NCBI RefSeq assembly: GCF_001307195.1
Contig: NZ_CP012808.1
Span: 2,294,001-2,358,000 of the forward strand
DNA from: Acinetobacter equi
GTDB lineage: Bacteria; Pseudomonadota; Gammaproteobacteria; Pseudomonadales; Moraxellaceae
Direction of reading: 5' to 3'
Length of the DNA: 64,000 nt
The notes under the pieces were generated by a model, which made no database searches, was not told where the DNA came from, and saw nothing but the letters and a program-made list of their open reading frames with translations. Of this stretch, positions 8,259 through 16,933 are shown piece after piece. The first letter of the stretch is position 1; each line of letters opens with the position of its first letter. Position numbers and translations under genes: made by a program.

Positions 8259-10850
8259 ATGAGCATGCGATCTATTCCTTTTGTACTATGGGATTCAAAA
8301 ACAAATTTAAGCACTGTTATAGGCTTATTAACATTAATGCCTGCAATTTCGCATGCTGTCGAACTGACTGCACCAGAAATAACGGCAGAAGATGAATATG
8401 TTTTTAATGATGCTTTATTTAAGGGATCTATAGCGAATCAAAAGGCATTGATACGTTTAAGTGAGGGTGGAAATATTGTCCCTGGCACTTATCATGTAGA
8501 TGTGTATGTGAATAAACAATTTATAGAAAAAGCATCAATTAGATTTGAAGAAACTGAAAATCATAAGGTCCAACCTTGTTTCAGTCTTGAGTTTATGGAA
8601 CGTGCATCCGTTATTATAAAACCTCAAGATATTAATTTATCAAATGAGAAAGATCATTGTACAACTCTAGATCATTTTGTAGATCAAAGTACTGCTAATT
8701 TTGATATGGGACGCTTAAGACTTGATTTAAGTATTCCTCAAAGTTTTATTAAGCAAATTCCGCGTGGTTATGTACAGCCTGAGCTTCTTGATGAAGGTGA
8801 GTCTATTGGTTTTGTAAACTACATTGCCAATTACTATCATAGTCAGTTCAATGCAAATGATGACACATTTAAACAAGATTCTACTTATATTGGTTTAAAT
8901 GGTGGAATTAACTTAGGCAAATGGCAGTTTCGCCAACAATCAAGTGTAACGATTAGTGATAATGGAACAGAGTGGAACAGTATTCGTTCTTATGTTAAAC
9001 GTCCAATTGCAAGTTTACAAAGTGAATTAAGTGCTGGGCAATTGTTTACAAGTGGTCGTTTTTTTTCAGGCTTAAGCTATAACGGTTTTAATGTAAGTAC
9101 AGATGACCGTATGTTACCTGAATCAATGCGTGGTTATGCCCCAGTTGTACAAGGTGTTGCTCAAACAACGGCTAAAGTATCTATTAGTCAGGGTGGTAAT
9201 GAGATTTATCAAACAACCGTATCACCAGGACCTTTTACAATTAATGATTTGTATCCTACAAATTATAATGGTGATTTAGTTGTTACTGTAACTGAAGCGG
9301 ATGGAGCTATTTCACAATTTAGAGTTCCATTTTCTGCTGTTCCTGATTCAGTACGTAAAGGTGCTTTTAAATATAATTTTGATATTGGTCGTACGCGTGA
9401 TATTGGCGAAGATACAAATTTTGTCAATTTAATTTCACAATATGGTTTAAATAATGCCATTACATTGAATAGTGGTTTACGTTTCGCTGAAGATTATCAA
9501 TCAGCAGTTGTTGGTTCTGCATATACAACAGCGATTGGTGCATTCTCTGGAGAAGCAACTTTTTCACGTGCTAAATTACCGGAAGAAGGCTATATTAAAG
9601 GTTGGATGTTTGGTGCGAACTACAGTAAAACATTTGAACCCACAAATACGACAGTTGCACTTGCAGGTTATCGCTTTTCTACTGAAGGTTACCGTGATTT
9701 AAGTGATGTGATATCGGTACGACAATCAGTAAAAGATGGATATATTTATCAATCGAATACTTATAAAGAAAAATCACGTGCCACAATTATTTTAAATCAG
9801 TCATTTAATAAATTGGGAACTTTATATTTATCAGGTTCTGCATCGAGCTATCGCGATCAAAAGCCAGATGATTATCAAATTCAGCTTGGATATGGAAAAA
9901 CATTTAGCAATGGTTTGTCTTTAAATTTATCTATTGCACGTCAAATGGTTGCATCGCAGCAAGTGATAGATGGTCATATGCCTGATGATTTTACTCAAGA
10001 TAAGCATGATACAACGTATGGTTTAGCTTTAACTTTTCCATTACATCAAAGAAAATATGCGAAGAATGTACGTGTAAATGTCACAAGTAATAAAGATTAT
10101 AATTCATATCAAACAAGTGTTAATGGTGATGTGCCATATTTAGATAATGCTCAATATAATGCCGGTGTTAGCTATGATGATCAATCTAATATATCTGTAT
10201 GGAATGCAGGTTTAACGAAAAAATTTAATAATCTTAATACTTCAATGAATGCATCAAAATCTAAAAATTATTGGCAGACGTCAATGAGCGGTCAAGGTTC
10301 GGTTGCGCTACATAGTGGTGGTGTTACTTTTGGTCCTTATCTTGGTGATACATTTGCATTGATTGAAGCGAAAGGTGCTGAGGGGGCACATGTTTTAAGC
10401 GGTGAAAATATTAAGATTAATAAGCAAGGTTATGCTTTAGTTCCATCTTTGAGTCCATATCGTTATAACACGGTGGCTTTGAATCCTGAAGGTATGTCAA
10501 GCCATACAGAATTAGAGTCTGGGGATGTGAAAATTGCGCCGTATTCTGGTTCTAGTGTGAAAGTAAAATTTAAAACACGTCAAGGTTATCCAATTTTAAT
10601 TCGTAGTTCATTGTCATCTGGTCAATTTGTACCATTTGGTTCAGACGTACTTAATGAAAACTCTGAAAGTTTAGGTATTGCAGGACAAAATGGTCAAATT
10701 TATGTACGTGCTGATAAAGAAGAAGGCAGACTTAATGTCATTTGGGGTGATGAAAAAGAAGATTCTTGTTTCATTAATTATAAGATTCCTTCTGATCAGC
10801 TAAATCAGCCATTAGTTCGACTTGATGCAATATGCCAAATAGAGAAGTAA
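8259..10850 (+). CDS. Outer-membrane usher (FimD/PapC family)
   Basis: The 863-residue usher forms the outer-membrane pore that takes subunit-chaperone complexes and polymerises the pilus. Seen in order: a signal region (MPAISHA), an N-terminal domain with FNDALFKG, the long beta-barrel with the ISQGGNEIYQTTVSPGPFTI-type plug region, LYPTNYNGDLVVTVTEADG, and the C-terminal domain with the cysteines of DSCFINYKIP and DAICQIEK. Length and order match the family. It begins 19 bases after the chaperone stop and ends 6 bases before the adhesin start, so translation is probably coupled. Confidence 0.95.
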   Translation: MSMRSIPFVLWDSKTNLSTVIGLLTLMPAISHAVELTAPEITAEDEYVFNDALFKGSIANQKALIRLSEGGNIVPGTYHVDVYVNKQFIEKASIRFEETENHKVQPCFSLEFMERASVIIKPQDINLSNEKDHCTTLDHFVDQSTANFDMGRLRLDLSIPQSFIKQIPRGYVQPELLDEGESIGFVNYIANYYHSQFNANDDTFKQDSTYIGLNGGINLGKWQFRQQSSVTISDNGTEWNSIRSYVKRPIASLQSELSAGQLFTSGRFFSGLSYNGFNVSTDDRMLPESMRGYAPVVQGVAQTTAKVSISQGGNEIYQTTVSPGPFTINDLYPTNYNGDLVVTVTEADGAISQFRVPFSAVPDSVRKGAFKYNFDIGRTRDIGEDTNFVNLISQYGLNNAITLNSGLRFAEDYQSAVVGSAYTTAIGAFSGEATFSRAKLPEEGYIKGWMFGANYSKTFEPTNTTVALAGYRFSTEGYRDLSDVISVRQSVKDGYIYQSNTYKEKSRATIILNQSFNKLGTLYLSGSASSYRDQKPDDYQIQLGYGKTFSNGLSLNLSIARQMVASQQVIDGHMPDDFTQDKHDTTYGLALTFPLHQRKYAKNVRVNVTSNKDYNSYQTSVNGDVPYLDNAQYNAGVSYDDQSNISVWNAGLTKKFNNLNTSMNASKSKNYWQTSMSGQGSVALHSGGVTFGPYLGDTFALIEAKGAEGAHVLSGENIKINKQGYALVPSLSPYRYNTVALNPEGMSSHTELESGDVKIAPYSGSSVKVKFKTRQGYPILIRSSLSSGQFVPFGSDVLNENSESLGIAGQNGQIYVRADKEEGRLNVIWGDEKEDSCFINYKIPSDQLNQPLVRLDAICQIEK

Positions 10851-10856
10851 TTACAT

Positions 10857-12197
10857 ATGAAACCGATTTATAAAGCGTTAATGTTGGTTGGAATTTCTTT
10901 AGCAGCTTCAACATCATTTGCACGGTGTGAGTTAGGTTCACCTCTTATAAATGATACAACTGATAGCGGTGCTACAGGCATTAACTATGGAACAATCAAT
11001 GTAGCATCTCCATATTTACAACCTGCAGGTTCAGTAATTGCTCATACTGTTGTTCAAAGCCCAAATTTACCAAGAGCAACAAGTCCAGATCAAGCATTAT
11101 GGACGTGCGATAAAGCTGATTTACCCGATATTTATTTTATGGTTGCAACGAATGGCGATGAACCATGGGGCGGACATATTGATATTGGTGGTCCAGATGG
11201 TTTATCCGATGTCTATGCCACTTGGTGGCAATATGTGGGCGTAAAACATCAAATGCGTGATGTTGTTTTTACACGTTATTGGAAGCGTTTAGATATTGAA
11301 ACGTATGGTGAGCGGGCAGATGGAAAAATTGATATCCGTGTTCGAGATATTCCACCATTAGAAGTGACTTTGTATCGTGTAAGTTCGACAGTTCCTACAT
11401 CTCCACGAGGGAGTTTTTGTGGCTATAATGGACAAATTGTTCGTGGAAATTATAAATCGGGTTATAGAGAGGGTTCAAATATTTCCTATCTGTGTAACCA
11501 ACCGAGTGCTTATGTGCAACTTGGTGGAAACTCAAATGTAGCTTTTGCCTTTAGTCATGATGCATTAGGCTCTGATAGTAATGTCAACTATCTGTTTTGG
11601 GGTGCTTGGAATGGCTTTGGATACGGATTCTATAATTCAACGACAAACTTAACACAAGCTGAAACGTGTGTTGCACGGAATGCAACACCAGTGGTTAATT
11701 TTGGTTCGGTAGCTGCTCCTGACTTAAATCGTGGTGCTGCAGCTAGAGCAAACTTAAATGTAGAAATTGAATGTAGTAACTCTGCAGTTTCAGGCGTAAA
11801 TTCAGATCAAGTTGCAATCGGCTTTCTTCCATCAACTGCTGCACTTTCAAATGCTCAGTCACTTGGTCTTTTAAATGGTAATGGTTCATCTGATTACCTA
11901 GTTTCTGATGATTATTTTAATGATAATTCTGCAAAAGGTGTGGGTATTCAATTAAGAAATCCAAGTACTGGTACTGAAATGAAATTTTTAGGTGCTTCGT
12001 CAGCTTCATCAACAGGTGGTGGTCAAGCAGCTGGATGGTATCCTGCATTAGAAGGTAATCCAACGATAATAGGCAGTATTACAGGATATACTAAGTATTC
12101 TCAACAGTATGAGGCTGCGTTGAGAAAATTACCTGATACAGATATTAAATCTGGTACAGTAAAAGCAACAGCAACAGTTATCGTTAAGGTGCAATAA
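10857..12197 (+). CDS. Two-domain tip adhesin of the pilus
   Basis: A 446-residue secreted protein (signal MKPIYKALMLVG...SFA) placed where F17/FimH-type adhesins sit. Residues about 22-265 form a receptor-binding-like domain with four cysteines (ARCELGS, LWTCDKA, SFCGYNG, SYLCNQP) and many aromatic residues. From about 268 on, ETCVARNATPVVNFGSV to the end looks like a pilin domain with its own Cys pair (ETC and IECSNS) and a C-terminal strand ending TATVIVKVQ. This is the architecture of a tip adhesin. I do not recognise the N-terminal domain, so the ligand is unknown. It is followed by a second chaperone 2 bases away. Confidence 0.85.
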   Translation: MKPIYKALMLVGISLAASTSFARCELGSPLINDTTDSGATGINYGTINVASPYLQPAGSVIAHTVVQSPNLPRATSPDQALWTCDKADLPDIYFMVATNGDEPWGGHIDIGGPDGLSDVYATWWQYVGVKHQMRDVVFTRYWKRLDIETYGERADGKIDIRVRDIPPLEVTLYRVSSTVPTSPRGSFCGYNGQIVRGNYKSGYREGSNISYLCNQPSAYVQLGGNSNVAFAFSHDALGSDSNVNYLFWGAWNGFGYGFYNSTTNLTQAETCVARNATPVVNFGSVAAPDLNRGAAARANLNVEIECSNSAVSGVNSDQVAIGFLPSTAALSNAQSLGLLNGNGSSDYLVSDDYFNDNSAKGVGIQLRNPSTGTEMKFLGASSASSTGGGQAAGWYPALEGNPTIIGSITGYTKYSQQYEAALRKLPDTDIKSGTVKATATVIVKVQ

Positions 12198-12199
12198 AC

Positions 12200-12925
12200 A
12201 TGTTAAAAAAACTAGTAATTTTCAGTTTTTTGAGTGTTTCTAGTATTTTACATGCAGGTATTTTGGCTGGTTCAACACGTATTATTTTTGATGAAGGTTT
12301 AACTCAAAAGAGTTTAATGCTTGTGAATACAAATGATTATCCAGTATTTGCTCACGTTTGGACAGATGAAGGCGAGGGAAATCCTGAATTTAATGAAACG
12401 CCATTTGTTGTTGTTCCAGCTGCATTTAAATTAAAACCAGAAGAAATTAAGGGGATTAATATTGTTTATAATCAAATGGAGTTGCCAAAAGATAGAGAGT
12501 CTGTTTTTTGGCTAAATTTATATGAAATTCCTGCGGTATCGAAAGCATCTTTAAATAATGATTATTTAAATTTAGCGATGAATACACAAATGAAAGTTTT
12601 TTATCGTCCAAAAGCTTTAAATGGAATGGATTTAAATAAAATTCAAAAGTTATTAAAGTTTAATTTAGAGCATGATGGAAAGTTACTAAAACTAAAAGCA
12701 GAAAATTCAACGCCGTATTATGTCAGTATTATTAATATTGATATTTCAAATAGTGTGTCAAGTTCTTTAGCTAAGCATGATACTGAAAATATGATTTCTC
12801 CATTTTCAGACAAAGTTTATACATTAGAAAATCAAAAATTTATAAAAGAAACAAAAAATACGCTTAAGTATGTTTTGATTGATGGGGATGGGCAGAAGAT
12901 GAGTTTTTCACAAGAGATAAATTAA
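12200..12925 (+). CDS. Periplasmic pilus chaperone, second copy
   Basis: A 241-residue PapD-like chaperone: signal MLKKLVIFSFLSVSSILHAG, then AGSTRIIFDEG (Arg8-equivalent), DRESVFWLNLYEIP, and MNTQMKVFYRPKAL (Lys112-equivalent). It is clearly related to the first chaperone of the operon but divergent throughout, so this is an old duplication or a specialised partner. Its place directly after the adhesin gene (2-base gap) suggests it serves the adhesin. It is the last gene of the operon and is followed by a strong terminator. Confidence 0.92.
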   Translation: MLKKLVIFSFLSVSSILHAGILAGSTRIIFDEGLTQKSLMLVNTNDYPVFAHVWTDEGEGNPEFNETPFVVVPAAFKLKPEEIKGINIVYNQMELPKDRESVFWLNLYEIPAVSKASLNNDYLNLAMNTQMKVFYRPKALNGMDLNKIQKLLKFNLEHDGKLLKLKAENSTPYYVSIINIDISNSVSSSLAKHDTENMISPFSDKVYTLENQKFIKETKNTLKYVLIDGDGQKMSFSQEIN

Positions 12926-12948
12926 AAAAAATTCTAATTTAAAGTTTT

Positions 12949-12976
12949 AAGAATTCATTTGGAGAGATGAATTCTT
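12949..12976. terminator. Terminator between pilus operon and araC-type regulator
   Basis: AAGAATTCAT (12949-12958) pairs with ATGAATTCTT (12967-12976), followed by TTTTTATTTTTT. The gene behind it is convergent, so it may work in both directions. Confidence 0.85.
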
Positions 12977-12979
12977 TTT

Positions 12980-13996
12980 TTATTTTTTAGTGTATGTTTC
13001 TCTCCAACGTAAAGGGCTTTCACCTGTCCAACTTTTGAAAATACGGTTGAAGGACGTTTGTTCTTTGTAGCCAAGTAAATCTGAGATGGTTGCAATAGAT
13101 AATTCCGGATTATGTAAATATTGCTGGGCAAGTTGTAAGCGAACATTGCTTAACAAGTTTTGAAATTTTAAGCCTTCTGCTTTGAGAGAACTTTGAAATG
13201 TTCTTGGGGACATATTCAGGTAATTTGCAACAACTTCAATTCTAGGATCACGATTCTCAATTGATTTGATAATGTTTTTATTTACAAGCTCTATAAAAGA
13301 GGTATTGTTAGGTAATGTACTTAATTGCATATCTGCTTGACGTTTTAATAATTCTAATAATGTTTGATCTGAATTTGCTAATGGAATTTCAAGAATACTT
13401 TTTTTAATGAAAAGCGTGGTTTTGTCTACATTAAAAATAATGGGGCATTGAAAAAAATCCTCGTATAATTTTGTGTTTTTCGGTGCTGGAATAGCAAGTT
13501 CAAGGTGGTTATAAATTGGAATATCCGTATCGGTCATTTGTTTTGTTTTTATAAAATATAAAGCAACTTCTAGTTCTTCCGAAATTTCAGTTTCTCTACG
13601 ATATAGACCTAAATTATAGTAGGAAGGTTTATTCCAAGACATAATAATTTCATTGGTTTGATGAATAATTTGTTTATCCATATAGTCATACCATAGTTTG
13701 TCATAATCTAATGATATATCTAAGTATTCTAATAAGTTGTGACAAGATCTAGCTAAATAATTACAAATTCCCATATGTTTTGCTTCCAATGATTTTGCAA
13801 TTTCTAAACCTAGACCTTCCTTTTTATATTGTTGATCTATAAATTTGAGTTTTTTTAACCAATGTTCGAAGCAAATTCTTTCATCTAGTGTATAAGTGTG
13901 ATCATTGGGTGAGTTTAAATGATTTTTTTCACAAAAATTATCCAATAATTGAGCCATTCCATTGCCCACACTTTTAACTTTTAAGAAAGATTTCAT
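12980..13996 (-). CDS. AraC-family transcriptional regulator
   Basis: A 338-residue regulator. The C-terminal part has two helix-turn-helix motifs: DPRIEVVANYLNMSPRTFQSSLKAEG (about 250-275) and LSIATISDLLGYKEQTSFNRIFKSWTGESPLRWR (about 300-333), the usual AraC signature. The N-terminal 200 residues resemble the OruR/ArgR-type ligand-binding half found in Acinetobacter and Pseudomonas AraC proteins. GGAGG precedes the ATG closely and supports this start. It lies convergent to, and next to, the pilus operon. Control of the pilus is possible but not shown, and the effector is unknown. Confidence 0.9.
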   Translation of the reverse strand: MKSFLKVKSVGNGMAQLLDNFCEKNHLNSPNDHTYTLDERICFEHWLKKLKFIDQQYKKEGLGLEIAKSLEAKHMGICNYLARSCHNLLEYLDISLDYDKLWYDYMDKQIIHQTNEIIMSWNKPSYYNLGLYRRETEISEELEVALYFIKTKQMTDTDIPIYNHLELAIPAPKNTKLYEDFFQCPIIFNVDKTTLFIKKSILEIPLANSDQTLLELLKRQADMQLSTLPNNTSFIELVNKNIIKSIENRDPRIEVVANYLNMSPRTFQSSLKAEGLKFQNLLSNVRLQLAQQYLHNPELSIATISDLLGYKEQTSFNRIFKSWTGESPLRWRETYTKK

Positions 13997-14230
13997 AGGC
14001 CTCCATATTTAGAGTGTTGTTGCAAGTTTTGAAGAAATAATAAACTTAAATGTTAGTTTATCTAATATGACAAATTGTTGATTATTAAAACTAATTTTTA
14101 TTATATTATTTGAAAATTATACTATAAACAATGTGTTTTTTAACCATTTTTGGAAGAAAATACAGTAAATTGAGTAGGTTAAACACATATTTTAGTGTAA
14201 ACCTACATAAAGTTTATATAAATTAAAAGC

Positions 14231-15061
14231 TTAATTTATCATTTTAATATCTGTATATTTTTGAATTTTATCTATATTTAAACTAAATATTTCATCAAGG
14301 AAAGCGCTATAAAACTGACCAATCATTTGTGTTTTTTGAGCTGCGAGTTTTCCAGCTATTGCAAAATGAACATGAGCTGCAATCGTTGCTATAGTTGGTG
14401 TTGCAACAGATGTATAGGCTGCAATTAAAGCACCTAAGGCACAACCTGTTGCAGTGATTTTAGGTTGTAAATATGATCCACCATTTACTTGTATTATTAC
14501 ATTCCATTCTTTTGAAAGAATAAAATCTGACTCACCTGAAATTGCGACACATGACGTAGATTCTAAGAGTATTTTGGCTTGAGCATATACTTCAGCACTG
14601 TTTAATGTGCTATCTACACCTTTAGAATCGACGATATTTCCAGCTAAGTTACTGATTTCAGATGCATTGCCTCGAATAATTGTAGGCTTATATTTGAGTA
14701 GCTGATCAACAGTAGCTGAACGCCAAGCTAAAATTGGACCATAACCAACAGGATCTAATACCCAAGGTTTTTCATGTAAGTTTGCTGTTTTTGCAGCAAT
14801 TAACATTGCTTGAGTCTGTTCAGTTGTTGGTGTGCCCGTATTAATGCTGAGCGCACTAGAAATTTTAGTAAAATCTTCTACTTCAAAAGGATTATCAATC
14901 ATAGCAGGAGATGCACCAGCCGCAAGTAAAATGTTGGCTACATAATTTGCCGCAACACTATTGGTGATACAGTGGGTTAAAGGTTGATTTTCTTTTAATT
15001 TTTCCCAAGCTTGACTAATATGTGCGTGTATATCTTCAATAGTAATGGTGAAATTTGACAT
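14231..15061 (-). CDS. thiM: Hydroxyethylthiazole kinase ThiM
   Basis: Phosphorylates 4-methyl-5-(2-hydroxyethyl)thiazole in thiamine salvage. The 276-residue protein has HCITNSVAANYVANILLAAG, ASPAMIDNPFE, the WVLDPVGYG substrate block, TIIRGNASEI, and the C-terminal TATGCALGALIAAY with the catalytic cysteine. The family is usually 260-275 residues. It follows the zinc-ribbon gene on the same strand with a 24-base gap, so the two may be cotranscribed. There is no room for a TPP riboswitch in that gap, and I see no THI-box-like sequence. Confidence 0.95.
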   Translation of the reverse strand: MSNFTITIEDIHAHISQAWEKLKENQPLTHCITNSVAANYVANILLAAGASPAMIDNPFEVEDFTKISSALSINTGTPTTEQTQAMLIAAKTANLHEKPWVLDPVGYGPILAWRSATVDQLLKYKPTIIRGNASEISNLAGNIVDSKGVDSTLNSAEVYAQAKILLESTSCVAISGESDFILSKEWNVIIQVNGGSYLQPKITATGCALGALIAAYTSVATPTIATIAAHVHFAIAGKLAAQKTQMIGQFYSAFLDEIFSLNIDKIQKYTDIKMIN

Positions 15062-15085
15062 GAGATTTACTAATTACCTGTAATA

Positions 15086-16240
15086 TTACTGTGTAAAGTA
15101 ATGATCTTGATGTTTACATTGTCTGCAAAATAATGACACATAATTTTCAGCATCATAATCGACAGTGAGTTCTTCTGAACCACAGTACATACAACGTTTG
15201 GTTGAATAAAACTTTAATCGAGGTTCTATTTTTCTCCATAAACGTGTAATCGGTTGTACAAAAATAGAATCATCATATCCTAAAAATTTGAAAAACAAGA
15301 TTTGACTCATTTTACTTAACGGCAAGTTATAAGGTCTTGGTAATGTCGATGTTTCCCATTTTTCTTTAATTGCACGTTCACGATATTGTTGCAAAGTTTT
15401 TTTCAATAAATTGGTGTTAATAAAATTTTCATTACGAACTTGTAACGCTTTTTGTTTATACAAATATTCTAAAGCATTTTGAATTAAGTAATAAATTTGA
15501 CCTACAGCAAGAACATCTAATAAACGATAACAGAAGCCTTGAAAACTTTTATTTCCCGAGATTTGAATTCCCCATGTGCGACAATAAAATTGCATGAATT
15601 GGATAATTTCTTGGTAAAGAAGTTGGTAGAGTGCATCTTTAACTTCTTCTGCACTTTTAAAAGGCACACCTAATGAGAGTTGTTCATAAAACCAGTTGCG
15701 TAATTGTTGGGTAATACTAAAAAGACTTGGTTCAGAATAACCATCTAAGCGAACATTAATAAAATATTGATGAGGTTGATCACTAAAATCTTTTGCGAGT
15801 AATACATTATCTCTGATTAAACTTTTTAGTAAATATGATTGATAAAGATAATTGGGGCTAATATATTGAAATTTATAATGTTCCCAGTCTATAAATTCAT
15901 GATGTAAGGTATGTTCTTGAACATGATCATCAAGTAAACTTAATAAAAAAAGCTTATTGATAAAACTTAACTGATTCAGCTCTACCTCATTATAATCATA
16001 TTTTTTTTGCTTACGTGTTTCTTGGAGCATTGTTTCACGAAGCATTTTTTTTCTTTTAGCTGTGCACTTTTCACAATGACAATTATGTTGGCTATTTTGA
16101 AAAACTTGATGTTGGCAATGGCTACATTCATGAAAATTAATAGCTGAATCATATTGTTCTGCTTCTACCCAATACATTGATGCATGACACAAAGGACAGT
16201 GTGTACTTTCATCAAGTTGCTTTTGTAGAATTTGACGCAT
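15086..16240 (-). CDS. Multi-zinc-ribbon protein of unknown function
   Basis: A 384-residue protein with cysteine pairs at both ends. Near the N-terminus are CPLC (15-18), CSHC (39-42) and CHCEKC (54-59); near the C-terminus are CMYC (350-353) and CRQC (372-375). These look like zinc ribbons around a helical middle. I start it at the ATG at 16240, which places the first CPLC 14 residues in and has GGAT upstream. The in-frame ATG at 16333 would add a hydrophobic stretch without a visible ribosome-binding site. No enzyme motif was found. Pairing with thiM may be only positional. Nucleic-acid binding is possible from the ribbons but not established. Confidence 0.75.
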   Translation of the reverse strand: MRQILQKQLDESTHCPLCHASMYWVEAEQYDSAINFHECSHCQHQVFQNSQHNCHCEKCTAKRKKMLRETMLQETRKQKKYDYNEVELNQLSFINKLFLLSLLDDHVQEHTLHHEFIDWEHYKFQYISPNYLYQSYLLKSLIRDNVLLAKDFSDQPHQYFINVRLDGYSEPSLFSITQQLRNWFYEQLSLGVPFKSAEEVKDALYQLLYQEIIQFMQFYCRTWGIQISGNKSFQGFCYRLLDVLAVGQIYYLIQNALEYLYKQKALQVRNENFINTNLLKKTLQQYRERAIKEKWETSTLPRPYNLPLSKMSQILFFKFLGYDDSIFVQPITRLWRKIEPRLKFYSTKRCMYCGSEELTVDYDAENYVSLFCRQCKHQDHYFTQ

Positions 16241-16402
16241 AATGATCCAAATAAGAACTATTTCATTGCCAATTATACACTGAAGATAGATAGAATTTTG
16301 AGGCATTCCTTCAATAAGCCATAATTCTACCAATAATGAAGTAGTGGCATATTAGAAATAAAAGATAAACCTATATTTTAATATGCCAAGATGATGAGTA
16401 TG

Positions 16403-16660
16403 TTAAACAGGGCATGGAAGAGTTTCGTCTTCTTCACTGATTTTTTTTGCTTGTATTAATGCTTGTATTTTTTTATGTGGAATTTTTTTTGCGCCTAAAT
16501 GATCATAGCTATTCAGTAGGGCTGAAATTTCATGTGCTTGTAAATCTATTCCTTCACAGAGCATAAAAAGTGCAATGACTTTATGATCAATTTTTGCAGC
16601 ATCTAAAGTTTGAATCGCTTTAAAGTTCTCAATACGAATCAGATGTTGTTTTATATTCAT
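16403..16660 (-). CDS. Small conserved-looking protein, function unknown
   Basis: Eighty-five residues, mostly helical and mildly basic in the middle (LGAKKIPHKKIQALIQAKK), with cysteines at residue 35 and in the C-terminal PCPV. GAGGTG six bases before the ATG supports translation. The phrase DHKVIALFMLCEGIDLQAHEI resembles the first helices of small regulatory proteins, but I cannot assign a family. It lies upstream of the zinc-ribbon/thiM pair on the same strand. There is no signal peptide or membrane segment. Confidence 0.7.
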   Translation of the reverse strand: MNIKQHLIRIENFKAIQTLDAAKIDHKVIALFMLCEGIDLQAHEISALLNSYDHLGAKKIPHKKIQALIQAKKISEEDETLPCPV

Positions 16661-16933
16661 ATTTCACCTCATTAATTTTTTTGGTTGGTAGTATAAAAAA
16701 TATGCAAATATCGTGCAAAAAAGCCAATTTTTTAATTAATATTTAAATAGCCTAAGCAATTGAAGTTTGATTTATTCAGTTTTTTAAAAAGATAACTGAA
16801 TTGAATTGAAAATTATGTAGATCAGTCCCATATTAGAAGACATTCAAATTGAACCTTAAAAATGCATGTTATTTAAATCAAATAAGGTGAAATGCATTTT
16901 TATGAGGTAAATATAAAATTATCAGGATTGAGT

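Noticed and set aside
14212..14240. Palindrome around the thiM stop (TTAAAAGCTTAA)
   Set aside because: Short and AT-only apart from AGCT; no U-run in the right direction, so not called a terminator.
15062..15085. TPP riboswitch upstream of thiM
   Set aside because: The gap to the preceding gene is only 24 bases and shows no THI-box sequence.
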